The translations under genes and the position numbers were made by a program. A stretch of DNA of 28,862 nt from NCBI GenBank assembly GCA_028822475.1, contig JAPKDT010000002.1, positions 1-28,862 on the forward strand, read 5' to 3'. The notes below the pieces were generated by a model. That model was not told the DNA's origin. It was given only the letters and a program-made list of their open reading frames with translations, and made no database searches. Positions 9,019 to 16,456 of this stretch are shown here, in pieces; positions within the stretch are counted from its first letter, which is position 1; every line of letters starts with the position of its first letter. The stretch is from SAR324 cluster bacterium (lineage in GTDB: Bacteria > SAR324 > NAC60-12).

Positions 9019-10425
9019 TTGAACAATTCAAAAATATCAACTCGTCAGGTTGACGTTGCAGTTATAGGTGCAGGCTCTGCGGGACTTCCTGCTTTTCGTG
9101 CGGCAAGAAAACATACCGAGAACCTCGTACTCATCGAAGGTGGAGTATACGGGACAACATGCGCGCGCGTAGGTTGCATGCCCAGTAAACTCTTAATTGC
9201 TGCTGCGGAAGCAGCACATTCAGTAGAAGCGGCCGCAGGTTTTGGAGTTCATGCTGCGAAGCCGACAATAAATGGGGAAGAGGTTATGGGACGTGTGCGA
9301 AGGGAGCGAGACCGCTTTGTAGGTTTTGTCATCGAAGGTGTAGAGAAAATAGAAGAAAAACACCATATCCGAAATCATGCTGCTTTTCTTGATAACCATA
9401 CCTTGCAAGTCGGTGACTCAATTGTTGAAGCAAAAACAGTAGTGATCGCTACTGGTTCTTCTCCCACTATTATGCCCAAGTTTGCAGAACTTGGAGACCG
9501 TCTGATCGTTAATGATGATATTTTCGATTGGGAAACACTTCCGGAATCTGTTGCTGTCTTTGGTCCGGGTGTGATTGGTCTGGAGCTTGGACAGGCACTG
9601 CATCGTCTTGGAGTCAGAATAAGGTTGTTCGGACGTTCTGGTTCACTCAAACCGCTCACAGATACTGTCATCAGGGATTATGCTGTGAAGGTTTTTCAAG
9701 AGGAATTTCCTTTTGATCCAAAAGCCAATGTGCTTGGAATGGAGTCTAATGGCGAGCAAGTTATGATTCGTTTTGTGGATCGTAAAGACGGCGTTGAAAA
9801 GCTTGAAAATTATGATTATGTATTAGCTGCAACGGGGCGTTCACCCAACGTCAAAGATTTCGGCCTGGAAAATACCACTCTGGAGTTGGATTCAAGAGGA
9901 GTTCCAATCTTTGATCCAGTTACCATGCAATGCGGTGATTCTTCGATCTTTATTGCCGGGGATGCTAATAACGTTTTGCCGTTACTGCATGAGTCGGCTG
10001 ATGAAGGCTTCATAGCCGGTGACAATGCTGGGCGCTTTCCTGAGCTTAAACCGGGACTCCGGCGCTCTCCTTTGTCGATTGTATTTTGTGATCCACAAAT
10101 TGCAATGGTCGGTCTAGCATGGAGTGAATTAGAGGGCCAGGAAAATGTTGTTGTAGGAAAAATTTCTTTTGAAGGCCAGGGACGAAGCAGAGTGATGCTT
10201 AAAAACAAAGGTTTGATGCACATTTATGCAGACGACCAAACCGGACTTTTTCTCGGCAGTGAATTTATCGGTCCTCATGCAGAGCATCTTGCACATCTGC
10301 TGTCATGGGCACACCAGCAAAAAATGACAATACCACAAATGCTGGAAATGCCGTTCTACCATCCTGTGATTGAGGAAGGCTTGCGCACAGGTCTTAAAGA
10401 CGTAAATGAACAATTAAATCTGTAA
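9019..10425 (+). CDS. Dihydrolipoamide dehydrogenase-family flavoprotein disulfide reductase
   Basis: A 468-residue class I pyridine nucleotide-disulfide oxidoreductase. FAD-binding GAGSAG lies at 17-22, the redox-active pair Cys48/Cys53 in GTTCARVGC, the second dinucleotide motif GPGVIGLE at 182-189, GD before the FAD-contacting helix in the FIAGDAN segment, and the C-terminal acid-base pair His448/Glu453 (HPVIEE). The residues after the second beta strand of the NAD(P) site read FGRSG (204-208) without the usual acidic residue, so NADPH use is possible. Family members of this subtype are annotated as dihydrolipoyl dehydrogenase, but no E1/E2 subunit genes are nearby. The start is read as TTG with no Shine-Dalgarno sequence. 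The gene ends 58 bases before the ATG of the next gene on the same strand and may be co-transcribed with the polyketide cluster. Confidence 0.85.
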   Translation: MNNSKISTRQVDVAVIGAGSAGLPAFRAARKHTENLVLIEGGVYGTTCARVGCMPSKLLIAAAEAAHSVEAAAGFGVHAAKPTINGEEVMGRVRRERDRFVGFVIEGVEKIEEKHHIRNHAAFLDNHTLQVGDSIVEAKTVVIATGSSPTIMPKFAELGDRLIVNDDIFDWETLPESVAVFGPGVIGLELGQALHRLGVRIRLFGRSGSLKPLTDTVIRDYAVKVFQEEFPFDPKANVLGMESNGEQVMIRFVDRKDGVEKLENYDYVLAATGRSPNVKDFGLENTTLELDSRGVPIFDPVTMQCGDSSIFIAGDANNVLPLLHESADEGFIAGDNAGRFPELKPGLRRSPLSIVFCDPQIAMVGLAWSELEGQENVVVGKISFEGQGRSRVMLKNKGLMHIYADDQTGLFLGSEFIGPHAEHLAHLLSWAHQQKMTIPQMLEMPFYHPVIEEGLRTGLKDVNEQLNL

Positions 10426-10483
10426 ATTAGAATAGTATTAAACGTTAATTTTGACAAATGATAGTCATAATAATATTATAGAA

Positions 10484-11602
10484 ATGTCTGAAAAATACTA
10501 TGACGTGATAATTATCGGTGGTGGTCCTGCGGGATTATTTGCAGGTATTGTTTGCGCACGAAATAACCTTAAAACATTAATTCTGGAAAAAAAAGTATAT
10601 CCCATCGATAAAGCATGTGGTGAAGGAATTATGCCATCAGGAATTGAGTATCTCAGAGAACTGGGAATCATACCATTTATAAAAAAATATCCATACCAGC
10701 ATTTTAAAGGAATACGTTATATTTCAAGAAAAGGTAGAACTGCAGAAGCTAATTTTAAAAAAGGTTCTGGATGGGGGATTCAGCGGACTGAATTATCTTC
10801 TGCCCTGCTTGAATGCGCTTCTGCTTTTCCAAACCTAGAAATTCAATCTGGAGTTTTGGCTAAATATAATATTGGAGAAAATCCAGAAGTTATTATAAAT
10901 AATAAAACTTTACGTCCAAAGTTATTGATTGGTGCAGATGGTTTGCATTCAAGGATCAGAAAACTCGCAAATCTCGAAGCATCATCTCCTGGACTTGAAC
11001 GTTGGGGAGTTCGAAAACATTTCAAAGTAGAGCCTTGGAGCTTGTTCGTTGAAATTTATTGGAGTTCTGGACTTGAAGCTTATGTAACTCCAGTTTCTTC
11101 ATCATGTGTAAATGTGAGTTTTTTGTGGGACACAAAGCGCTATAAGCCAAGAGAATCTGGGAAAAAACTGTTTTCTTCACTACTTGAAGAATTTCCTGAA
11201 TTACAGGCTCGTATAAAAAAGGCGGATGTTCTGGATGAGTCAAAGGCAAAAGGACCTTTGTACCAGAAGACAAAGGATGTGGTGAATAAAAAAATACTGC
11301 TTATAGGGGATGCTGCAGGGTTTTTTGATCCTATAACTGGAGAGGGCATTAGCCTTGCGGCAAAGCAGGCACTTTTGTTAGAAAAAAATATTGTACCTGT
11401 TTTACAAAAAAACACCTCAAACTTGGAAAATGCTTTATCTGAATATTCAAAAAAATCCTTGAATATATATCGCTCTTATCAGGCTATGACTCATCTGGCC
11501 CTTTTGTTGAGATTATGGCCTAAGTTAACGGAATTAGTGATTCAGGTTTTGCACTATTTCCCGGCGTTATTTCAAAAATTACTTAGCGTCAATATGCGTT
11601 AA
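10484..11602 (+). CDS. FAD-dependent monooxygenase / geranylgeranyl reductase-like oxidoreductase of the PKS cluster
   Basis: About 372 residues with the p-hydroxybenzoate-hydroxylase fold. GGGPAG near the N-terminus binds the ADP of FAD, CGEGIMP is typical of the GGR/hydroxylase group, an ADGLHSR segment gives the DG motif, and LIGDAAGFFDP gives the GD motif. I chose the ATG at 10484 because it places the GxGxxG motif about 12 residues from the start, as in relatives; a TTG at 10451 in the same frame would add 11 residues of low-complexity Asn/Ile. In Streptomyces a flavoprotein (SrsC) hydroxylates the alkylresorcinol made by the type III PKS SrsA, and a similar tailoring role fits here, but a double-bond reductase is equally possible. 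The gene is strikingly AT-rich compared with its upstream neighbour. Confidence 0.8.
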   Translation: MSEKYYDVIIIGGGPAGLFAGIVCARNNLKTLILEKKVYPIDKACGEGIMPSGIEYLRELGIIPFIKKYPYQHFKGIRYISRKGRTAEANFKKGSGWGIQRTELSSALLECASAFPNLEIQSGVLAKYNIGENPEVIINNKTLRPKLLIGADGLHSRIRKLANLEASSPGLERWGVRKHFKVEPWSLFVEIYWSSGLEAYVTPVSSSCVNVSFLWDTKRYKPRESGKKLFSSLLEEFPELQARIKKADVLDESKAKGPLYQKTKDVVNKKILLIGDAAGFFDPITGEGISLAAKQALLLEKNIVPVLQKNTSNLENALSEYSKKSLNIYRSYQAMTHLALLLRLWPKLTELVIQVLHYFPALFQKLLSVNMR

Positions 11603-11694
11603 ATGTACAAAACGGCTGGTAGATGATACTTTTGTTAATCTAATAATAATTTATAATATTATTGTTTGCTAAACAGAAAATATGAAACATTGAT

Positions 11695-12942
11695 TTGAAA
11701 ACAAGACAACGAGTTGTAGTAACAGGAAGAGGTGTAGTTTCTCCTGTGGGTAATTCAATATCTGAATATTGGAAAGGACTTTCTAATGGAAACTCAGGTG
11801 TAGGCAAAATTACAGAATTTGATCCATTAAAATCCGGATGCAGAATAGCTGGCATAGTAAAAGATTATGATGTGGATGCTCATTTTAAGTTTCGAGAGAA
11901 AAAAAGATATGAGCGATTTACTCAATTTGGCTTAGTAGCAGCTATACAGGCTGCAGAAGAAGCAAAACTTCAAGAGTTGGAAAGTGATTCTGGAAATATT
12001 GGTGTGATAATGGGTACAGGTGTAGGCGGAATAACTTCTTATTCAAGAGTCTATGATGCACTTTTTTCAGGCCCGGATGAGAGGCCAATTGATACTTATA
12101 CCATTCCACGAATAATGAATAGTGCTGTTTCATCTGCCATCTCTATACGGTTAGGTGTTCGTGGACCAAATTTTACACTGAATACAGCCTGTTCATCTGG
12201 TGCAAATGCTATCGGTCAGGCTATGCAATGGGTTAGAGAAGGGCGGCTAAGAGCTGTTATCTGCGGTGGAGCGGAGGCTCCTGTTACTTATGCATTTCTG
12301 CGCGCTTGGGATTCACTTGGTGTTCTAGCAAGAAATCAAAACGAAACACCGGAAACAGCTTGTAGACCTTTTGATAAAAAACGTAGAGGATTCGTCTTGG
12401 CAGAGGGGGCTGCTGTTTTAGTCTTAGAATCTTTAGAATCCGCTCAAAAACGAAATGTTAATATCCTTGGTGAAATCGTAGGATTTGGTTCAAATAGCGA
12501 TGCTGTAAGTTTGACAAATCCTGATGAAACAGGAGTGGCAGAGGCAATGAAATTAGCTATTGTGGATGCTGAAATTCCTCCGGAAGACATTGATTACATT
12601 AACGCTCACGGTACTGGTACAAAAATTAATGACCCACTAGAATGCAGGGCAATACACAAAGTATTTGGTGATAGAGCTGCTACTTTGCCGGTAAGTTCAA
12701 TCAAATCCTCTTTTGGCCATGCAATGGGGGCTTCTTCTGCCTTGGAGGCTCTTGCTACATTGCTTGCTGTGCAATACGATTGTGCTCCTCCTACCTTAAA
12801 TTGTGATGACCAAGACCCAGAATGTGATATTGATACTGTAGCTCACATATCTAGAAACGTACAAATTGATGTTGCCCTTTCAAATTCCTTCGCCTTTGGT
12901 GGAAGTAATGCTGTCCTTGTAATTAAAAAATGGAAACAATAA
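11695..12942 (+). CDS. Beta-ketoacyl-ACP synthase (FabF/KAS II type) of the PKS cluster
   Basis: 415 residues of the thiolase-fold condensing enzyme family, which extends acyl-ACP with malonyl-ACP. The full catalytic set is present: Cys166 in NTACSSGA, His305 in NAHGTGTK and His342 in FGHAMGA, at almost the same positions as in FabF. The C-terminal NSFAFGGSNA Gly-rich loop is also intact. It starts at a TTG (11695); a nearby ATG at 11682 is in another frame and stops at once. The last 13 bases overlap the ACP gene, which argues for coupled translation and stoichiometric production. It is not with the usual fabD/fabG genes, so a dedicated role in the neighbouring type III PKS pathway is more likely than housekeeping synthesis. 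The 92-base gap in front is extremely AT-rich, with a -10-like TATAAT at 11652-11657 but no good -35. Confidence 0.88.
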   Translation: MKTRQRVVVTGRGVVSPVGNSISEYWKGLSNGNSGVGKITEFDPLKSGCRIAGIVKDYDVDAHFKFREKKRYERFTQFGLVAAIQAAEEAKLQELESDSGNIGVIMGTGVGGITSYSRVYDALFSGPDERPIDTYTIPRIMNSAVSSAISIRLGVRGPNFTLNTACSSGANAIGQAMQWVREGRLRAVICGGAEAPVTYAFLRAWDSLGVLARNQNETPETACRPFDKKRRGFVLAEGAAVLVLESLESAQKRNVNILGEIVGFGSNSDAVSLTNPDETGVAEAMKLAIVDAEIPPEDIDYINAHGTGTKINDPLECRAIHKVFGDRAATLPVSSIKSSFGHAMGASSALEALATLLAVQYDCAPPTLNCDDQDPECDIDTVAHISRNVQIDVALSNSFAFGGSNAVLVIKKWKQ

Positions 12943-13181
12943 CACGTAAAAAAATTGAACAAACTTGTCTTGAAACAATTGCAAAGGAAATGGGATTGAA
13001 TTCAAGTGAACTCAATACAGATATGAATTTGAGGGATGATTTGGACATTGTCTCATTGGATGCAATGAATATAATCATGTCTTTGGAAGATGAATTTGAA
13101 ATTGAAGCTGATATTGAAACAGTTTTAGAAATGCAGAAAGTTTCTGATATTATAGATCATGTTTATGGTCGTACTAAGTGA
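12930..13181 (+). CDS. Acyl carrier protein, dedicated to the PKS cluster
   Basis: An 83-residue, very acidic four-helix carrier protein. The phosphopantetheine-attachment region reads DDLDIVSLDAMN, where Ser42 aligns with the modified serine of E. coli AcpP (GADSLDTV). The residue before the serine is Val instead of the near-universal Asp, which normally helps holo-ACP synthase binding. Helix II and the following SLEDEFEIE segment are otherwise normal. The gene begins inside the end of the ketosynthase gene (13-base overlap) and is followed by an 81-base gap before the type III PKS. Context says it carries the growing or starter acyl chain for this cluster rather than for general fatty-acid synthesis. 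No Shine-Dalgarno sequence is seen, so translation probably depends on coupling. Confidence 0.87.
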   Translation: METITRKKIEQTCLETIAKEMGLNSSELNTDMNLRDDLDIVSLDAMNIIMSLEDEFEIEADIETVLEMQKVSDIIDHVYGRTK

Positions 13182-13262
13182 AGGCAAATTTTCACCTGCG
13201 TTATAAAAAATACTGATTGCACATTTAGACCAATTATTTTAACAAATACCATTCCAGTCGAT

Positions 13263-14420
13263 ATGCCCCGAATATTAAGTACTGCTACAGCATTCCCTGA
13301 GCACTATTATGGACAGGAAGAAATGAGTTCTGCGTTGAGAACAGAATGGATAAAAAAAGGTTTGGATATTGCGGTTTTTAACCGTCTGCAAAAAGCTGTA
13401 ACAGTTGAAGGTAGATATCTGGCTTTAGAGATGTCTGAATATTATAAGCTGGACGGTTTTGCAGATAGCAATCGAGCATGGTTGAAAGTCGCATTGGAAC
13501 TTGGCGAACATGTTATTTCTGATTTACTGACTAAATCAAATTTGGCTGCAGATGAAATTAATTTGTTGATGAGTACAACTGTCACAGGTGTTTCTGTTCC
13601 TTCCCTGGAAGCCCGTTTGATGAACCGGATTCCTTTTTCACGATATTTAAAAAGGGTACCTTTGTTTGGTTTGGGATGCCTTGCAGGTACAGCAGGAATA
13701 GCCAGGGTCGCTGATTATTTGAAAGGTCATCCAGATGAAGCAGCTATTCTTTTATCAGTAGAACTTTGTTCACTAACACTACAGGCTGATGATGTTTCAA
13801 TTGCAAACATCATTTCAAGTGGACTTTTTGGAGATGGAGCCGCCGCTGTTTTAATGGTAGGTGAAAATCACCCGTTGATTAAAAATGATAAGAAAAAAAG
13901 AACCAAAAATGCAGATATTCATCAATTCAGTAGTTCAGAAAAGACAACCAAAAAGCATGTAGAGTTTTCTCAACCGAAGATTGTTAAGAGTCTTTCTATA
14001 TTTTTCCCAGATTCTGAAGATGTCATGGGTTGGGACGTCACAGATCGTGGTTTGAAAATCATCCTCGGGCCTGGTGTTCCAAGTTATGCATCAAAATTGC
14101 GACCTCATCTGGATAGCTTCCTTTCAGAATTAGGGCTGTCATTAGCTGACATTTCTGTTTGGCTGACTCATCCTGGAGGCCCAAAAGTCATTGATACAAT
14201 TGAATCTAGTTTGGATTTACCTCCAAAAACTCTGGATAATACCCGTAAACACCTTTGCAGAACTGGCAATCTTTCTTCAAGTTCGGTTTTAGTATTGTTG
14301 GACGAATGTTTGAAAGAATTAACAGTGGATAAAGTTGGACATAATGGTGATGATAAATATGGAATGATGCTTTCAATGGGGCCTGGATTTTCAGCTGAAC
14401 TGGTATTATTGAAATGGTAA
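13263..14420 (+). CDS. Type III polyketide synthase (chalcone synthase-like, alkylpyrone/alkylresorcinol type)
   Basis: 385 residues. Type III PKSs condense an acyl starter with malonyl units in one active site, usually without a carrier protein for extension. The catalytic triad is intact: Cys139 in FGLGCLAG, His303 in LTHPGGPK and Asn336 in RTGNLSSSS. The SEDVMGWDV segment is typical of bacterial long-chain alkylpyrone/alkylresorcinol synthases. Between the GDGAAAVLMVG strand and the following core strand there is an insertion of about 30 residues (roughly 205-238) rich in Lys and Ser, absent from the family members I know. The stop overlaps the next gene by 7 bases. The product is probably an alkylresorcinol or alkyl-alpha-pyrone made from a fatty starter; ring type cannot be read from sequence. 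Confidence 0.88.
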   Translation: MPRILSTATAFPEHYYGQEEMSSALRTEWIKKGLDIAVFNRLQKAVTVEGRYLALEMSEYYKLDGFADSNRAWLKVALELGEHVISDLLTKSNLAADEINLLMSTTVTGVSVPSLEARLMNRIPFSRYLKRVPLFGLGCLAGTAGIARVADYLKGHPDEAAILLSVELCSLTLQADDVSIANIISSGLFGDGAAAVLMVGENHPLIKNDKKKRTKNADIHQFSSSEKTTKKHVEFSQPKIVKSLSIFFPDSEDVMGWDVTDRGLKIILGPGVPSYASKLRPHLDSFLSELGLSLADISVWLTHPGGPKVIDTIESSLDLPPKTLDNTRKHLCRTGNLSSSSVLVLLDECLKELTVDKVGHNGDDKYGMMLSMGPGFSAELVLLKW

Positions 14421-14941
14421 GCCTTTGGGGATTCACGGGTTTACTTGGCTTGCTAGCCTTGCAGCGTTTGTTTGAATTATCGAGAAGTCGACATAACGAA
14501 ATTTGGATGAAAAAGCATGGTGGTTACGAGTGTTTTCCGGAACATTATAGAGTAATGGTGTTATTGCACATCTCTTGGTTTGTGGCAATGTTGGCTGAAG
14601 TTTGGTTTTATAAAACAACACCGCCTCAATGGTTGATCGGAGTGGGCATAGCAGGAATGGTGTCAGGGCAAATTTTACGTTATTTGGCAATGCGAACACT
14701 TGCTGAACGCTGGTCAACCCGCATATATGTTTTACCCAATGTTCCTTTGATAAAAAACGGAATTTACGGGTTTATACGTCACCCTAATTATTGGGGAGTG
14801 ATACTTGAAATAGCATGTGTGCCACTAATTCTCGGAGCTTATTACACATCAATATTATTTTCTTTAGCAAACTTGCTACTACTCCGACATCGTATTCGTT
14901 TAGAGGAAATTGCGTTAGAGCAAAAAACAGTGTTTAGTTAA
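14414..14941 (+). CDS. Isoprenylcysteine carboxyl methyltransferase-like membrane O-methyltransferase of the PKS cluster
   Basis: 175 residues with about four hydrophobic segments, the size of the prokaryotic ICMT-like family. The SAM-binding signature GFIRHPNYWG lies at 119-128 with Glu132 nearby, and the C-terminal RHRIRLEE helix completes the motif. Members next to type III PKS genes (Bacillus BpsB, Streptomyces SrsB) methylate the hydroxyl of alkylpyrones or alkylresorcinols, and this is the most likely job here. The ATG at 14414 lies inside the last codons of the PKS gene (7-base overlap), so translation is probably coupled. It is the last gene of the cluster, and 84 bases separate it from the helicase gene. 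Confidence 0.85.
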   Translation: MVSLWGFTGLLGLLALQRLFELSRSRHNEIWMKKHGGYECFPEHYRVMVLLHISWFVAMLAEVWFYKTTPPQWLIGVGIAGMVSGQILRYLAMRTLAERWSTRIYVLPNVPLIKNGIYGFIRHPNYWGVILEIACVPLILGAYYTSILFSLANLLLLRHRIRLEEIALEQKTVFS

Positions 14942-15025
14942 AACTGATTAAAATTGTATGCATATTTCTGCTTCATAATTGATTAAAAACTTCAGTTATT
15001 ATTTTTGGGATGCAAGTAACTAAGT

Positions 15026-16456
15026 ATGAAACTCAGCCTGCACTTTGATAAAGGTACTATCCTGCTTTATGGTGCAGAAGAGGATCAGCTTGCTCTAGTT
15101 GAAGATGTTGACTGGGATGAACGCACGCAATGTTACCGTGCTCCGGCTGCTGATTACCGTCGGCTGGTTACAACACTGCGGGAACAAAAAATTTCTTTCC
15201 AGGATCATGCCCGTAAATTTTCCGTTGAAACTTTTTCCCTAAAAAAAAAGATCACTCCACGTTCCTTCCAACAGGAGGCCGCGGATGCATGGTTTACAGA
15301 ACAGCGGGGTGTTGTGGCATTGCCGACCGGAGCAGGCAAAACTATTCTGGCTGTCATGCTGATCGCGAAAACAGGACGTCCCACACTGATTCATGTGCCG
15401 ACCATTGACCTAATGCGTCAATGGAAAGAGGTTTTGAGTGAATATTTTGATTCTCCAATTGGTCTGTTGGGTGGCGGAATCAATGACATTCAACCAATTA
15501 CGGTGGCAACCTACGATTCAGCCTTAATTCATGTTCCGCACAAAGGTAATCAGTTTGGATTATTGGTTTTTGACGAATGCCATCACTTGCCCGGAGAGCA
15601 ATATCAATTCACCGCACTTGGTTCAATAGCGCCTTTCAGACTTGGTTTGACGGCGACTCCTGAGCGTGCAGATGGAAAAGAATCACATCTTTACGATATT
15701 TGCGGTTCTTTATGCTATGAGGTTCACATTGACGAATTAAGCGGTCGTACACTCGCACCATACCAAGTGGAAACTATTGAGGTGGAAATGCGTCCGGATG
15801 AACGTGAGCAATACGAAAGAGCGCGGGAAACTTATACCAACTTTGTACGAAAAGCGCGTGTTAATTTCCAACATCCAAATGGCTGGTCCATTTTCCTGCG
15901 AAAAACTAGCGAAAGTCCTGAAGGCAGAGAAGCTTTTAAAGCATATCTGCTGCAAAAAAAGTTAAGTCAGGCATCTGGAGCAAAAGAAGAATTTTTGTGG
16001 AAACTGATACAGCAACATCGAGGTGACCGTATGCTGGTTTTTACGCAGGATAATGAGATGGCGTACCGCATTGGGCGTAGTTTCATGTTACCGGTACTGA
16101 CGCATCATACCAAGCTTCCTGAGCGTGAAGCTTTTTTGAAGGCATTCAGGACAGGAGAATACCCGATTCTGGTAACTTCGAAAGTGCTGAATGAAGGAGT
16201 TGACGTTCCGGATGCGAATGTAGGCGTAATTGTTTCCGGAAGCGGCAGTATTCGAGAACATGTTCAGCGTCTTGGTCGTATTTTGCGTGCGCGGCCGGGA
16301 AAACAGGCCATGCTTTATGAACTTGTCTCCGGTGATACTGGAGAATATTTTACTAACCAGAGACGTAGAAAGCATCGTGCTTACGAAGGAACTTCTGTGC
16401 TTCCGAACCAATCGGGGCAAAATTATTCCCAAATTAATCAATCCGGAAGCAGCTAA
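15026..16456 (+). CDS. XPB/Rad25-like superfamily 2 DNA helicase
   Basis: 476 residues. A short N-terminal domain (about 1-75) similar to the damage-recognition part of archaeal/bacterial XPB precedes two RecA-like domains. Visible motifs: Walker A LPTGAGKT (99-106), motif II DECHH (183-187), motif III LTATPER (208-214), then in the second domain VLNEGVDVP and QRLGRILR (motif VI). ATP-driven 3'-5' opening of damaged DNA is the expected activity. The C-terminal tail after RRRKHRAYEG is low complexity and is encoded where the next gene already begins. Pairing with a DUF790/Bax1 gene is the known arrangement for archaeal and bacterial XPB, where the partner nuclease cuts the opened DNA. No Shine-Dalgarno sequence; the start codon ATG fits the family. 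Confidence 0.9.
   Translation: MKLSLHFDKGTILLYGAEEDQLALVEDVDWDERTQCYRAPAADYRRLVTTLREQKISFQDHARKFSVETFSLKKKITPRSFQQEAADAWFTEQRGVVALPTGAGKTILAVMLIAKTGRPTLIHVPTIDLMRQWKEVLSEYFDSPIGLLGGGINDIQPITVATYDSALIHVPHKGNQFGLLVFDECHHLPGEQYQFTALGSIAPFRLGLTATPERADGKESHLYDICGSLCYEVHIDELSGRTLAPYQVETIEVEMRPDEREQYERARETYTNFVRKARVNFQHPNGWSIFLRKTSESPEGREAFKAYLLQKKLSQASGAKEEFLWKLIQQHRGDRMLVFTQDNEMAYRIGRSFMLPVLTHHTKLPEREAFLKAFRTGEYPILVTSKVLNEGVDVPDANVGVIVSGSGSIREHVQRLGRILRARPGKQAMLYELVSGDTGEYFTNQRRRKHRAYEGTSVLPNQSGQNYSQINQSGSS

Noticed and set aside
11632..11657. Promoter in front of the ketosynthase gene (TTGTTA and TATAAT)
   Set aside because: The spacer is only 14 bases and the region is so AT-rich that a TATAAT is expected by chance.
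16230..16376. Upstream extension of the DUF790 nuclease (ATG at 16230 or 16317)
   Set aside because: The extra residues overlap helicase coding sequence and do not resemble the family, whose homology begins at about 16377.
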